Notes under the pieces: generated by a model
Database searches by the model: none
What the model was told of the DNA's origin: nothing
The model's input: only the letters and a program-made list of their open reading frames with translations
NCBI GenBank assembly: GCA_036843405.1
Contig: DAITSJ010000002.1
Span: forward strand, 209,567-273,566
From: DGNJ01 sp002388905
Lineage (GTDB): Bacteria > Pseudomonadota > Gammaproteobacteria > Pseudomonadales > Porticoccaceae
DNA length: 64,000 bases
Direction of reading: 5' to 3'
Made by a program: the position numbers and the translations under genes
Part shown: one piece after another, positions 17,123 to 26,139 of the stretch
How positions within the stretch are numbered: the first letter of the stretch is position 1
Layout: the number at the start of each line of letters is the position of its first letter

Positions 17123-18094
17123 ATGAACGACTACGACTTTTTGACACCGGGAAGAAGGACGATACAACTGGAGGCTGAAGCCGTGGCCAGCCTCGAGCGG
17201 CGTATTGGCGACGATTTCCGCCGCGCCTGCGAACTGATCCTGGCCTGCAGGGGGCGCACCATTGTCAGCGGCATGGGCAAATCCGGCCACGTGGGACGCA
17301 AGATCGCCGCCACCCTGGCAAGCACCGGCTCGCCGGCTTTTTTTGTCCACCCGGCCGAGGCCAGCCATGGCGACCTGGGCATGATCACCCAGGACGACGT
17401 GGTTATCGCCATCTCCAGTTCCGGCGCCACCAACGAGGTTGTGACACTGCTGCCCCTGATCAAACGCAAGGGTGCCCCCCTGATCAGCATGACCGGCAAG
17501 CCGGACTCGCCCCTGGCCAAAGCCGCCGACGCGCGCCTGGATATCGGTGTCGAAAAGGAAGCCTGCCCCCTGGACCTGGCGCCGACCACCAGCACCACGG
17601 TCACACTGGTCATGGGCGACGCCCTGGCCGTGGCCCTGCTGGAGGCCCGGGGCTTCACCGCCGAGGATTTCGCCTTTTCCCATCCCGGCGGCGCCCTGGG
17701 CCGCAAGCTCCTGCTGCGGGTTTCCGACATCATGCACGGGGGTGGCGAGGTGCCCCGGGTAGGCCGGGATACGCTCTTGCGAAATGCGCTGCTGGAAATG
17801 ACGGAAAAGGGCTTCGGGCTGACCACCGTGGTTTCCGACCAGGACGAACTGCTCGGTGTTTTCACCGACGGCGACCTGCGCCGGGCAGTGGACCAGCGCG
17901 TGGATATCAATACCGCCACCGTGGGCGAGGTGATGACCCCAAAGGGCAAGGCCGTGTCCGCGGACATCCTGGCCGCCGAGGCCCTGCGTATCATGGAAAC
18001 CGGCAAGATCACCGCCCTGGTGGTGGAGGACGGTGCCCGCCACCCGGTGGGCGTGGTTCACATGCACGATATTCTCCGCGCCGGGATCGTCTGA
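17123..18094 (+). CDS. kdsD: D-arabinose 5-phosphate isomerase
   Basis: KdsD interconverts ribulose 5-phosphate and arabinose 5-phosphate, the first step toward KDO for LPS. The 323-residue protein has an N-terminal SIS sugar-isomerase domain (TIVSGMGKSGHVGRKIAATLASTGSPAFFVHPAEASHGDLGMI, SSSGATNEV) and two CBS domains in the C-terminal third (starting VSDIMHGG and VGEVMTPKG). It lies 52 bp after yrbG and three bases before kdsC, as in E. coli. Confidence 0.97.
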   Translation: MNDYDFLTPGRRTIQLEAEAVASLERRIGDDFRRACELILACRGRTIVSGMGKSGHVGRKIAATLASTGSPAFFVHPAEASHGDLGMITQDDVVIAISSSGATNEVVTLLPLIKRKGAPLISMTGKPDSPLAKAADARLDIGVEKEACPLDLAPTTSTTVTLVMGDALAVALLEARGFTAEDFAFSHPGGALGRKLLLRVSDIMHGGGEVPRVGRDTLLRNALLEMTEKGFGLTTVVSDQDELLGVFTDGDLRRAVDQRVDINTATVGEVMTPKGKAVSADILAAEALRIMETGKITALVVEDGARHPVGVVHMHDILRAGIV

Positions 18095-18097
18095 GCC

Positions 18098-18622
18098 ATG
18101 CCCCCGTCCGCTTCCGAAGCCGCCCGCCATATCCGCCTTTTGCTGCTCGACGTTGACGGTGTCCTCAGCGACGGCCGGATCTACTACAGCGCCGGGGGCG
18201 ACGAACTCAAGGCTTTCCATATTCACGACGGCCTCGGTATCAAGCTGCTCCAGCGCCAGGGCATCGAGGTGGGCATCATCACCGGCCGCACGTCCCCACT
18301 GCTGGAGCGGCGCGCCCGGGAACTGGGCATCGACCGGTTAATACAGGGACGCGAGGACAAGCTCAGGGCACTGGAGGAACTCCGCGCCGGGCACCCGGTG
18401 CCCATGGAACAGATTGCCTACATGGGCGACGACCTGCCCGACCTGGCGGTGATCCGCCGGGTCGGGCTGGGCATGACCGTCGCCGACTGCAACCCCGAGG
18501 TGGCCCGTCATGCCCGCTGGCAGGCCACCCGCAAGGGCGGCGAGGGCGCGGTCCGGGAGGCGGCGGAGTTCATTCTCGATGCCCAGGGCAAACTGGCGCC
18601 GGTACTGGAGAGCTACCGTTAA
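18098..18622 (+). CDS. kdsC: KDO 8-phosphate phosphatase
   Basis: A 174-residue C0-type HAD phosphatase without a cap domain that releases KDO from KDO 8-phosphate. The catalytic DxD is Asp18-Val-Asp20 in LLLLDVDGVLSDG. Motif II follows at GIITGRTSPLLERRA and motif IV at AYMGDDLPDLAVI. Its product goes to KdsB and then to lipid A. lptC begins at the base after the kdsC stop, so the genes are co-transcribed. Confidence 0.97.
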   Translation: MPPSASEAARHIRLLLLDVDGVLSDGRIYYSAGGDELKAFHIHDGLGIKLLQRQGIEVGIITGRTSPLLERRARELGIDRLIQGREDKLRALEELRAGHPVPMEQIAYMGDDLPDLAVIRRVGLGMTVADCNPEVARHARWQATRKGGEGAVREAAEFILDAQGKLAPVLESYR

Positions 18623-19189
18623 ATGAAAAACATCCTCATGACCCTGCTCATCCTCACCGTGGCATCGGTGTTCGTGGTATTCTGGGACTCTCCGCCGGAA
18701 ATCTTCGTGCGTGAAAAACGAACCCGGGTGGAGCAGATCCCCACCGCCGACAGCTACATGCGCCAGACCCTGACCGCCAAGTACGACAAGGACGGCGAGC
18801 GCGCCTATACCCTCAAGGCCAGCACGGGGCTCTATTTCAGCAAGGGCGACCGCTTCGAACTCGAGGAGCCCCTGCTGGTGGCCTACCGGGACAACGGCTC
18901 GAATCCGCCCTGGCGGCTGCGGGCCGACGAAGCGCACACGGAGAAGCGCGGCGGCGAAGTCGTCCTGACCGGCGACGTCTACGCCTGGCAGGAGCAGCCA
19001 CGGGGCATCAACGAGATGCGCACGTCGCGCCTGCTCTTCCTGCCCGAGACCAATATCGCCCGCACCGATCGAAAGGTGGCCCTTGAGTCGCCCGGCAGCG
19101 TCACCACCGGCACGGGCATGGAAGCCAATTTCGACACCGAAGTCTATCGACTGCTGTCCAACGTAAGAGGCCGGCACAATGTTCCGTAA
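18623..19189 (+). CDS. lptC: LPS export protein LptC
   Basis: LptC is the bitopic inner-membrane subunit that receives LPS from LptB2FG and passes it to LptA. The 188-residue product has an N-terminal membrane helix (ILMTLLILTVASVFVVFW) and a periplasmic beta-jellyroll with AKYDKDGERAYTLKASTGLYFSKGDRFELEEPLL and SPGSVTTGTGMEANFDTEVYRLLSNVRGRH. Length is typical. It overlaps lptA by 11 bases, which couples their translation. Confidence 0.94.
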   Translation: MKNILMTLLILTVASVFVVFWDSPPEIFVREKRTRVEQIPTADSYMRQTLTAKYDKDGERAYTLKASTGLYFSKGDRFELEEPLLVAYRDNGSNPPWRLRADEAHTEKRGGEVVLTGDVYAWQEQPRGINEMRTSRLLFLPETNIARTDRKVALESPGSVTTGTGMEANFDTEVYRLLSNVRGRHNVP

Positions 19190-19691
19190 GCCTTATCACT
19201 GGCTTCCCGTTCTCCTGGCAGTCCTGGCGGCCGGCGGGGCCCGGGCCCTGCCCGAAGACCGGGAGAAGCCCATCTACATCGAGTCGCGCACCGCCGTGCG
19301 CGAGGAAAAAAAGGGCGTTACCGTCTACGAGGGCGATGTCACCATCGAGCAGGGCAGCATTCTGATCAAGGGCGACAAGGTCACCGTCTACACCGCCAAC
19401 CGCCAGGTGGAGAGAATTGTCTGTGTGGGTGATCCCGCCTACTACGAGCAAAAACCGAACGCCGAGGACCCACCCGTGGTAGCCCGCGCCCGCACCATCG
19501 AATACATGCTCGCCACCGACCTGGTACACCTGGTCGAGGATGCCAGCCTGGAACAGCAGGGCACCACCCTGACCGGCGACCGCATCGACTACGACATCAA
19601 GGAAGAGGTGGTGAAAGCGCGGGGCGACGCCTCGGGGAAGGAGCGAATCCGGATGGTCATCCCCCCGAGCCAGCAAAAGGAGGTCCAGTAA
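19179..19691 (+). CDS. lptA: LPS export periplasmic protein LptA
   Basis: LptA polymerises into the periplasmic bridge that carries LPS from LptC to LptD. The 170-residue precursor has a signal peptide (LPVLLAVLAAGGARA, cleavage before LPED) followed by the OstA-N jellyroll: KPIYIESRTAVREEKKGVTVYEGDVTIEQGSILIKGDKVTVY. The C-terminal part is charged. It lies between lptC (11-base overlap) and lptB (one-base overlap). Confidence 0.95.
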   Translation: MFRKPYHWLPVLLAVLAAGGARALPEDREKPIYIESRTAVREEKKGVTVYEGDVTIEQGSILIKGDKVTVYTANRQVERIVCVGDPAYYEQKPNAEDPPVVARARTIEYMLATDLVHLVEDASLEQQGTTLTGDRIDYDIKEEVVKARGDASGKERIRMVIPPSQQKEVQ

Positions 19692-20416
19692 TGGCGCAAT
19701 TGCGCGTCGAGAATCTCGCCAAGCGCTACAAGAAACGGCCGGTCATCAACGATGTTTCCCTGCAGGTGACCAGTGGCCAGATCGTCGGCCTGCTGGGCCC
19801 CAACGGCGCAGGCAAGACCACCTGTTTCTACATGATCGTGGGCCTGGTGGGCCAGGACGGCGGGCGGGTCTTTATCGACAACCATGAAGTCACCTCCCTG
19901 TCCATGCACGGCCGCGCCCGACGGGGTATCGGCTACCTGCCCCAGGAGGCTTCGGTATTCCGCAAGCTGTCGGTGCAGGACAATATTCTCGCCATCCTGG
20001 AAACCCGCCGGGACCTCGACAAGAAACAGCGCAAGGATCGGCTCGAACAACTGCTCCAGGAATTCCATATCTCCCATATCCGCAAATCCGTGGGCATGAG
20101 CCTGTCCGGCGGCGAGCGCCGGCGAGTGGAGATCGCCCGGGCCCTGGCCACGGAGCCCGCCTTTATCCTGCTGGACGAACCCTTTGCCGGCGTGGACCCC
20201 ATTTCCGTTAACGACATCAAGATGATCATCCGCCACCTGCGGGACAAGGGCATCGGTGTTCTGATAACCGATCACAATGTCCGCGAGACCCTGGATATCT
20301 GCGAGCGAGCCTATATTGTCGGCGAGGGCCGGGTCATTGCCGAGGGCAACGCCGAACAGATCATGGCCGACCCCAAGGTCCGGGAAATCTACCTGGGCGA
20401 GAATTTCACCCTCTGA
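19691..20416 (+). CDS. lptB: LPS export ABC transporter ATPase LptB
   Basis: LptB is the cytoplasmic ATPase that powers LPS extraction by LptFG (not in this window). The 241-residue protein has Walker A GPNGAGKTT (36-44), Q-loop GYLPQEASVFRKLSV, signature LSGGERRRVEIARAL, Walker B FILLDEPFAGVDP and the switch His in LITDHNVRETLDICERAYIV. All are canonical. It is the last lpt gene before rpoN. Confidence 0.98.
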   Translation: MAQLRVENLAKRYKKRPVINDVSLQVTSGQIVGLLGPNGAGKTTCFYMIVGLVGQDGGRVFIDNHEVTSLSMHGRARRGIGYLPQEASVFRKLSVQDNILAILETRRDLDKKQRKDRLEQLLQEFHISHIRKSVGMSLSGGERRRVEIARALATEPAFILLDEPFAGVDPISVNDIKMIIRHLRDKGIGVLITDHNVRETLDICERAYIVGEGRVIAEGNAEQIMADPKVREIYLGENFTL

Positions 20417-20549
20417 AGCTCCCTGTGGACAATGCCAGAGCAAACGGCATATTTTTTGCCTTGGCTTTCACTCCCGGGATTGCCTGAATCCGGCTCCAGG
20501 GGCTAAACTCGGTAATTGTGTTTTACGCGATGCGACTAACCGTTACCTC

Positions 20550-22001
20550 ATGAGACAGAGCCTGCAACTAAAAATTGGCCAGCAGCTGACAATGACGCCG
20601 CAGCTGCAACAAGCCATCAAGCTCCTGCAGCTCTCGTCCCTGGACCTTCAACAGGAAATCCAGCAAGCCCTCTACTCCAACCCCCTGCTCGAACTTGTCG
20701 ACGAAATCGAACAGAGCGCGGATGCCCGGGAACCCGCATCCGGCGCCGGCGAGGAACGGGATTGGCAGGAACGGGGAGAGGGAGAGCCCATCCCCGACGA
20801 ACTCCCGGTCGACGCTCGCTGGGACGACATCTACACCCCCGCAGCGGGCCCCACGCCGCCCCCCAACACCGATAGCCGGGATTTCGAAAGCTTCCATACG
20901 GTAACCGACACACTTCACGATCACCTGCTGTGGCAACTCAACCTGACGCCCATGTCCGAAGTGGATGAGCTGATCGCCGCAACCCTTATCGATGCCATCG
21001 ACGAGGACGGCTTCCTGATCGCCGATGTGGAGGAAATCCACGAGGCACTCGCCGATCATGAAGTTGAGCCCGACGAGGTCCTGGCGGTACTGCACCGCAT
21101 ACAGCAATTCGACCCCCCCGGCGTCGGTGCGCGCGACCTGCGTGAATCCCTCGCCATCCAGCTCCGGCAACTGCCGGCGGAAACCCCCTGGCGCACGGAG
21201 GCCCTGGCGCTGGTGGACAAACATCTGCCGCTGGTGGCCGAACGGGATCTGGGGCAATTACGGCGCCGGACCGGCTATGACGACGCCACCCTGCAGGACG
21301 CCATTCGCCTGATACAGACCCTGGCGCCGCACCCGGGGGACCAGATCAGCACCGGCGAGGTGGAGTACGTGATCCCGGACGTGCGCGTGGAGAAGCAGGA
21401 CGGCACCTGGGAGGTTGCCCTCAACGGCGACATCGCACCCCGTATCTGCATCAACCGACAGTATGCGGACATGGTGCGCCGGGCGGACAACAGTGCCGAT
21501 AACACCTTCCTGCGCAACCAGCTCCAGGAAGCGCGTTGGTTTTTGCGCAGCCTCGAGAGCCGCAACGAAACCCTGTTGCGGGTGGCCAGTTGCATCGTGG
21601 AAATGCAGCGCGGTTTCCTCGACAGGGGCCCCGAAGCCATGCGCCCCATGGTCCTGGCCGATGTCGCCGAGCGGCTCGACATGCACGAATCAACCATCTC
21701 GCGGGTCACAACCCAGAAATATATGGCCACCCCCCAGGGGGTTTTCGAACTCAAGTACTTCTTTTCAAGCCACGTCAGTACCGCCGCCGGCGGCGAGTGT
21801 TCGTCGACGGCCATCCGCGCCATGCTCAAGAAAATGATCGACGGCGAAAGCCCCGCCAAGCCCCTCAGCGACAACAAGATAGCCGCCCTGTTCAGCGAAA
21901 AAGGCATCCAGGTCGCTCGCCGCACCGTGGCAAAATACCGGGAGGGGCTGGGCATTCCGACTTCCAGTGAACGCAAGCGCTTCAAGCAGGGCGCCTGTTA
22001 A
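20550..22001 (+). CDS. rpoN: RNA polymerase sigma-54 factor
   Basis: Sigma-54 directs RNA polymerase to -24/-12 promoters that need activator ATPases. The product has 483 residues. The N-terminal Gln/Leu-rich activator-interacting region is MRQSLQLKIGQQLTMTPQLQQAIKLLQLSSLDLQQEIQQAL, an acidic linker spans about 50-115, and the core-binding domain follows. The helix-turn-helix is ADVAERLDMHESTISRVTTQKYM, and the RpoN box ARRTVAKYRE at 456-465 contacts the -24 element. The ATG at 20550 matches the family start; the ribosome site is weak, possibly a sign of low expression. The rpoN-hpf-ptsN-rapZ-ptsO order is conserved. Confidence 0.98.
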   Translation: MRQSLQLKIGQQLTMTPQLQQAIKLLQLSSLDLQQEIQQALYSNPLLELVDEIEQSADAREPASGAGEERDWQERGEGEPIPDELPVDARWDDIYTPAAGPTPPPNTDSRDFESFHTVTDTLHDHLLWQLNLTPMSEVDELIAATLIDAIDEDGFLIADVEEIHEALADHEVEPDEVLAVLHRIQQFDPPGVGARDLRESLAIQLRQLPAETPWRTEALALVDKHLPLVAERDLGQLRRRTGYDDATLQDAIRLIQTLAPHPGDQISTGEVEYVIPDVRVEKQDGTWEVALNGDIAPRICINRQYADMVRRADNSADNTFLRNQLQEARWFLRSLESRNETLLRVASCIVEMQRGFLDRGPEAMRPMVLADVAERLDMHESTISRVTTQKYMATPQGVFELKYFFSSHVSTAAGGECSSTAIRAMLKKMIDGESPAKPLSDNKIAALFSEKGIQVARRTVAKYREGLGIPTSSERKRFKQGAC

Positions 22002-22036
22002 AAACCTCATCAAATACCCAGCCCAAGGAGAGTTTC

Positions 22037-22324
22037 ATGCAACTCAACATCAGCGGACATCACCTGGACATCACCGACGCCATCCGCGATTACGTCACCA
22101 ACAAGCTCTCCCGGCTCGAACGCCACCACGACGGGATCACCAGCACCAACGTCATCCTCTCCGTGGAAAAGCTCGTCCAGAAAGCCGAGGCCACAGTCCA
22201 CGTCAGCGGGGGCGAATTTTTCGCCGATTCCACTCACGAGGATCTTTACGCCGCCATTGATACGCTCACCGACAAGCTGGACCGGCAGCTGATCAAGCAC
22301 AAGGAAAAGCAGAGGGGGCACTGA
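22037..22324 (+). CDS. hpf: Ribosome hibernation promoting factor (short form)
   Basis: A 95-residue short HPF/YhbH-type protein that binds the decoding region of 30S subunits and inactivates ribosomes in stationary phase. It starts MQLNISGHHLDITDAIRDYVTNKLSRLERHHDGITS and contains VHVSGGEFFADSTHEDLYAAIDTLTDKLDRQLIKHKEK, the conserved basic face. AAGGAGAG gives a strong ribosome site. It lacks the C-terminal dimerisation domain of long HPF. Confidence 0.96.
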   Translation: MQLNISGHHLDITDAIRDYVTNKLSRLERHHDGITSTNVILSVEKLVQKAEATVHVSGGEFFADSTHEDLYAAIDTLTDKLDRQLIKHKEKQRGH

Positions 22325-22333
22325 TAGTCCGCC

Positions 22334-22795
22334 ATGAAAATCGCCGACGTACTCGAACCGGACCATACCTATTGCAATGTGCCGGGGGTTAGCAAGAAAC
22401 GGGTCCTCGAAAATCTCGCATCGTTCCTGAGCGAGGACAAGGATTTCGCCACCGACACCGATGCCATCTACCAGAAGCTGCTCGAACGGGAAAAGCTCGG
22501 CTCCACGGGTATCGGTTCCGGGGTCGCCATCCCCCATTGCCGGGTGGCGGGCTGCAACAAGATCACCGGCGTTTTACTCAAGCTCAACGACAGCATTGAT
22601 TTCGACGCCACCGACGGCGAACCCGTGGACCTTGTCTTCGCCCTGGTGGTTCCCGAGGAGCAGACCGATGAGCACCTTCAGGCTCTGTCGGCAATCGCCG
22701 AACTCCTGGAATCCCCGGATACCCGGGCACGCCTGCGCGCGGCTACCTCGGACGAAGAACTCTATGATCTGGCGACTTCCGCGGAGCCCACATGA
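22334..22795 (+). CDS. ptsN: Nitrogen PTS EIIA component
   Basis: EIIA-Ntr receives phosphate from PtsP through NPr and regulates potassium, phosphate and carbon metabolism by protein contacts. The 153-residue product has the PTS EIIA type-2 fold with the phosphorylated His68 in GSGVAIPHCR. Downstream blocks such as DLVFALVVPEEQTDEHLQALSAIAELL are typical. It overlaps rapZ by four bases. ptsP is not in this window. Confidence 0.97.
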   Translation: MKIADVLEPDHTYCNVPGVSKKRVLENLASFLSEDKDFATDTDAIYQKLLEREKLGSTGIGSGVAIPHCRVAGCNKITGVLLKLNDSIDFDATDGEPVDLVFALVVPEEQTDEHLQALSAIAELLESPDTRARLRAATSDEELYDLATSAEPT

Positions 22796-23673
22796 CGGTG
22801 GAATCGGAGTCCCTGCGACTGATCGTCATCAGCGGGCGATCCGGTTCCGGCAAGAGCACCGCCCTGCACGTGCTGGAAGACCTGGGCTTCACCTGCATCG
22901 ACAACCTGCCCGCCGGCCTCCTGCCCCCCCTGGTAGAGCAACTCAGGGATAACCCGGAAGGTGCCAACCGCCTCGCCGTCGGTATCGATGCCCGCAACCT
23001 CATGGGCAAGCTCGACGAGTTCCCGGAAACCCTCGAGCACCTGGAGCGTGCCGGTGTCTCCTGCGAAGTGGTCTTCTTTGATGCCCGCACCCCCATCCTC
23101 ATCCGCCGCTACAGCGAGACACGCCGCCGGCACCCCCTGAGTTCGCGACAACGGGATCTCAAGCAGGCCCTGTCCCTGGAACGCGAGGTGCTGGACCCCA
23201 TTGCGTCCATTGCCAACCTGCAGATCGACACCAGCAACATGACCCTGCACCAGTTGCGCGACCTGATCGTCAAGCAGGTGGTTCCGGACAGCGGCGGTGC
23301 CATGACCATCGTCTTCCACTCCTTCGGCTACAAGCACGGCGTTCCGGTGGACGCGGACTACGTCTTCGACGTGCGCTGCCTGCCCAATCCCTACTGGATA
23401 CAAGAGCTTCGCAACTTCACCGGTCACGACCAGCCGGTGGTGGAATTCCTCGAGTCCCAGACCGAGGTTGCCGCCATGCTCGCCGACCTCATCGGCTTCC
23501 TTTCCCGGTGGCTGCCGCGCTTTGCCGCCACCAATCGCAGCTACCTGAACATTGCCGTGGGTTGCACCGGCGGCCAGCACCGCTCCGTCTACCTGGTGGA
23601 CCGCCTTTACGACCACTTCCGCGAGCAATCCCCGGAAATCCAGGTGCGGCACCGGGAACTGGATTCGCCTTGA
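22792..23673 (+). CDS. rapZ: RNase adapter protein RapZ
   Basis: RapZ is a nucleotide-binding protein that in E. coli guides RNase E to the small RNA GlmZ and so sets GlmS and amino-sugar supply. The 293-residue product has Walker A GRSGSGKST (15-23), FTCIDNLPAGLLP, FFDARTPILIRRYSETRRRHPL and the C-terminal RNA-binding domain with VDYVFDVRCLPNPYW-like and GCTGGQHRSVYLVDRL blocks. It is translationally coupled to ptsN. Confidence 0.97.
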   Translation: MTVESESLRLIVISGRSGSGKSTALHVLEDLGFTCIDNLPAGLLPPLVEQLRDNPEGANRLAVGIDARNLMGKLDEFPETLEHLERAGVSCEVVFFDARTPILIRRYSETRRRHPLSSRQRDLKQALSLEREVLDPIASIANLQIDTSNMTLHQLRDLIVKQVVPDSGGAMTIVFHSFGYKHGVPVDADYVFDVRCLPNPYWIQELRNFTGHDQPVVEFLESQTEVAAMLADLIGFLSRWLPRFAATNRSYLNIAVGCTGGQHRSVYLVDRLYDHFREQSPEIQVRHRELDSP

Positions 23674-23704
23674 CAGTCACATCGCCACGGGCTTTTATGT
23701 GCCA

Positions 23705-23974
23705 ATGATCGAAACAGAGATGACAATAACCAACAAGCTGGGCCTCCACGCCCGGGCAGCCGCCAAGCTGGCATCCACCGCCGGCCATTTCGCCTGTACC
23801 ATCCGCACCGGGAAAAACGGCAAACTGGTGGATGCCAAGAGCGTCATGTCCCTGATGCTGCTCGCGGCCAGCCAGGGCACCACCCTCGAATTCCTGTTCG
23901 ACGGCCGCGACGAACGCAAGGCCCACGATGCCATCCAGGCGTTGATCAACGACAAATTCGGCGAGGAGCAGTAG
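23705..23974 (+). CDS. ptsO: Nitrogen PTS phosphocarrier NPr (HPr family)
   Basis: An 89-residue HPr-like phosphocarrier. His15 in KLGLHARAAAKLA is the phosphorylation site, and the usual conserved Ser lies in VDAKSVMSLMLLAASQG. The ATG at 23705 is chosen since the residues before it in the open frame belong to the rapZ region; GTG at 23699 is possible. It completes the ptsN-rapZ-ptsO set, with 31 bp between rapZ and this gene. Confidence 0.95.
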   Translation: MIETEMTITNKLGLHARAAAKLASTAGHFACTIRTGKNGKLVDAKSVMSLMLLAASQGTTLEFLFDGRDERKAHDAIQALINDKFGEEQ

Positions 23975-24091
23975 CCCCCGTCAGACTCTGCGATTACACT
24001 AGCTCGAAGTTTTCTCAGGTATTTTTCCGGATGCCGCGCCCCGCCGGCTGTGGGACCGGTGTCCCGGTTACCGGCTTTAAAGGAGAGATGG

Positions 24092-25441
24092 GTGGCCAAA
24101 AACGCAAGCCAGCTTTCACTACTGTCGCGGATCGACCAGGTCATCGATCCCGCAGATTTAAAGCGCCTGGGGCACATGCTCAACAATTTGCCCATACCCG
24201 ATATCGCCCACCACATCGAGTCGGCGCCGCCCCGGGCCCGGCAGATTCTCTGGGAGCTGGTAGACGAGGAGTTCGAGGGGGAAGTGCTCGGGGAGCTCAG
24301 CGAGCAGGTCCAGCAGGAATTCCTCAAGGGTATGGAGAGCAGCGAGGTGGCATCGCTGTTCGAGAACCTGGACGCGGACGATATCGCCGATATCCTCCAG
24401 AACCTGCCCGATCAGGTCATCCCGGAAATCCTCCAGGCCATGGACGAGCAAGACCGGCACCGGGTCGAGAGCGTCCTGCCCTACCCGGAGGATACCGCGG
24501 GCGGGTTGATGAACACGGACACCATCACCGTGCGCCCCGACCTGACCATGGAGGTGGTGTTGCGCTATCTGCGCCGTCACGAGCAGATACCCGAAGTCAC
24601 GGATAACCTCTTTGTGGTCAACCGGACCGATCTCTTTCTGGGCATCCTGCCCATCCGCAAGATTCTCACCAGCAGCCCCAACATCACCGTCCGGGAAGTG
24701 ATGATTACCGATGTCCAGGCCATCCCCGCGTCGATGGCCGACTCTGAAGTGGCTCACCTGTTCGAGCGCCACGACTGGGTGTCGGCGCCGGTGGTGGACG
24801 ACCACGGCAAATTGCTGGGCAGGATCACCATCGACGACGTGGTGGACGTGATACTCGAGGATGCCGATCACTCCCTGTTGGGCCTCGCCGGTGTCAGCGA
24901 CGAGGAGGAAACCTTCACCACCGTACGCCGGGCGGCGCCGGGCCGCGCCCTCTGGCTCTCCGTCAACCTGGTGGCCGCCCTTATCGCCGCTTCCGTGGTC
25001 AACCTCTTTTCCGAGACCATCGAGAAAGTGGTGGCCCTGGCGGTGCTCATGCCCATTGTCGCCAACATGGGCGGTGTCGCCGGTCACCAGACCCTGACCG
25101 TGGTGGTGCGCGGCATCGCCCTGGGCCAGATCACCCGCGACAACCTGCGCTGGCTGCTCAGTAAGGAAGTCACGGTGGGGGCCCTGAATGCCCTGCTCTG
25201 GGCCATCGTCATGGGCTCCATCGCCTCGTGGTGGTTCTCTGATTACCACATCGGCGTCATAATCGCCTCCGCCATGGCCATCAACCTGGTTACCGCCGCC
25301 CTGGCCGGGGCGGCCCTGCCGGTACTGCTCAAGAAACTGAGCATCGATCCGGCCCTGGCCGGCAGCATGGCGCTGACCACGGTCACCGACGTGGTCGGCT
25401 TTTTATCTTTCCTGGGCCTGGCCACTCTCTTTTACGCATGA
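24092..25441 (+). CDS. mgtE: Magnesium transporter MgtE
   Basis: MgtE is a homodimeric Mg2+ channel gated by cytoplasmic Mg2+ binding. The 449-residue protein has an N-terminal superhelical domain (about 1-130, LGELSEQVQQEFLKGMESSEVASLFENLDADDIADIL), two CBS domains (about 130-255, starting AGGLMNTDTITV and VREVMITDVQAI) and five membrane helices with the pore motif ANMGGVAGHQTLTVVVRGIALGQ. I chose GTG at 24092 because AAAGGAGAG stands seven bases before it; the frame is open to 24050. It overlaps darP by four bases. Confidence 0.95.
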   Translation: MAKNASQLSLLSRIDQVIDPADLKRLGHMLNNLPIPDIAHHIESAPPRARQILWELVDEEFEGEVLGELSEQVQQEFLKGMESSEVASLFENLDADDIADILQNLPDQVIPEILQAMDEQDRHRVESVLPYPEDTAGGLMNTDTITVRPDLTMEVVLRYLRRHEQIPEVTDNLFVVNRTDLFLGILPIRKILTSSPNITVREVMITDVQAIPASMADSEVAHLFERHDWVSAPVVDDHGKLLGRITIDDVVDVILEDADHSLLGLAGVSDEEETFTTVRRAAPGRALWLSVNLVAALIAASVVNLFSETIEKVVALAVLMPIVANMGGVAGHQTLTVVVRGIALGQITRDNLRWLLSKEVTVGALNALLWAIVMGSIASWWFSDYHIGVIIASAMAINLVTAALAGAALPVLLKKLSIDPALAGSMALTTVTDVVGFLSFLGLATLFYA

Positions 25442-25947
25442 ATACCGATCGAGAAGACACTGCACCGGACGACGCCGAGGGCCGCCCCAGCAAGAGTGCC
25501 CGGAAACGGGAAATGGCGGCCATGCGCGAGCTGGGCGAGACCCTGCTGGCTCTGCCCGCCGCCCATTTTGGTCGCATCCCCCTGGGCGAATCCACCAAAG
25601 ATTCACTGGCCCTGTACAAGCGCCTGAAGCAGGGGGAGGCCAAGCGGCGACAGTTGCGTTATATCGGCAAGCTCCTGGCCGGCGAGGACCTGGACGCGAT
25701 CTGGGCGGCGCTGGCCATGCGGGAGCAACAGGACAGACTGTTCCGGCAATATGCCGCCCTCGCCCAACAGTGGCGGGATCGGTTGCTGGAGGAGGGAGAT
25801 GCAGCTTTTGAGGACCTTATCGTCGATCACCCCGGGCTGGATCGCCAGCGCCTGAGGCAGTTGATGCGGCAGGCGAAAGGAGTCAAGTCGTCGCCCGCCA
25901 GTAACAGGCTCTTCGTGTACCTGCGAGAAAGTCTTTTCCCTGACTGA
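25438..25947 (+). CDS. darP: Ribosome biogenesis factor DarP (YjgA, DUF615)
   Basis: A 169-residue helical, highly charged protein matching DarP/YjgA, which binds late 50S precursors near the peptidyl transferase centre. Family blocks are KSARKREMAAMRELGETLLALP, RIPLGESTKDSLALYKRLKQGEAKRRQLRYIGKLL and HPGLDRQRLRQLMRQAKGVKSSPASNRLFVYLRE. The ATG lies within the end of mgtE (ATGA overlap). In many gammaproteobacteria it neighbours pmbA rather than mgtE; the pairing here is simply what is seen. Confidence 0.94.
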   Translation: MNTDREDTAPDDAEGRPSKSARKREMAAMRELGETLLALPAAHFGRIPLGESTKDSLALYKRLKQGEAKRRQLRYIGKLLAGEDLDAIWAALAMREQQDRLFRQYAALAQQWRDRLLEEGDAAFEDLIVDHPGLDRQRLRQLMRQAKGVKSSPASNRLFVYLRESLFPD

Positions 25948-26060
25948 GCCCGGTCTCAGGCTTCCGCCTTCCCCCTGTCCCGCTGTTCCGCTGCCCCTGA
26001 AAAATCGCAATATACTGATTTATAAAGAAATTATTTTTTGTGCGCTGCGCAAAAAAATCC

Positions 26061-26089
26061 TTGACAAGAACCCTCGCAGACACTAAATT
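26061..26089 (+). promoter_or_regulatory. Strong sigma-70 promoter of the phasin gene
   Basis: A consensus TTGACA (26061-26066) and a TAAATT (26084-26089) are separated by exactly 17 bp, 50 bp upstream of the phasin start. This is the best -35 box I see in the window and fits high expression of a granule coat protein. Confidence 0.8.
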
Positions 26090-26096
26090 GGTTGCT

Positions 26097-26113
26097 ATTG
26101 TGCATCGCACAAT
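26097..26113 (+). promoter_or_regulatory. Palindromic operator candidate (PhaR-like) upstream of phasin
   Basis: ATTGTGC-ATC-GCACAAT is a perfect 7-bp inverted repeat with a 3-bp spacer, lying just downstream of the -10 box. Its TGC-N3-GCA core resembles sites described for the PHA-sensing repressor PhaR. A related imperfect palindrome (TTTTTTGTGCGCTGCGCAAAA, about 26034-26054) sits just upstream of the -35 box, so the promoter is bracketed. Confidence 0.55.
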
Positions 26114-26139
26114 TTAAAACCACTCTTTGATGGAGGTCC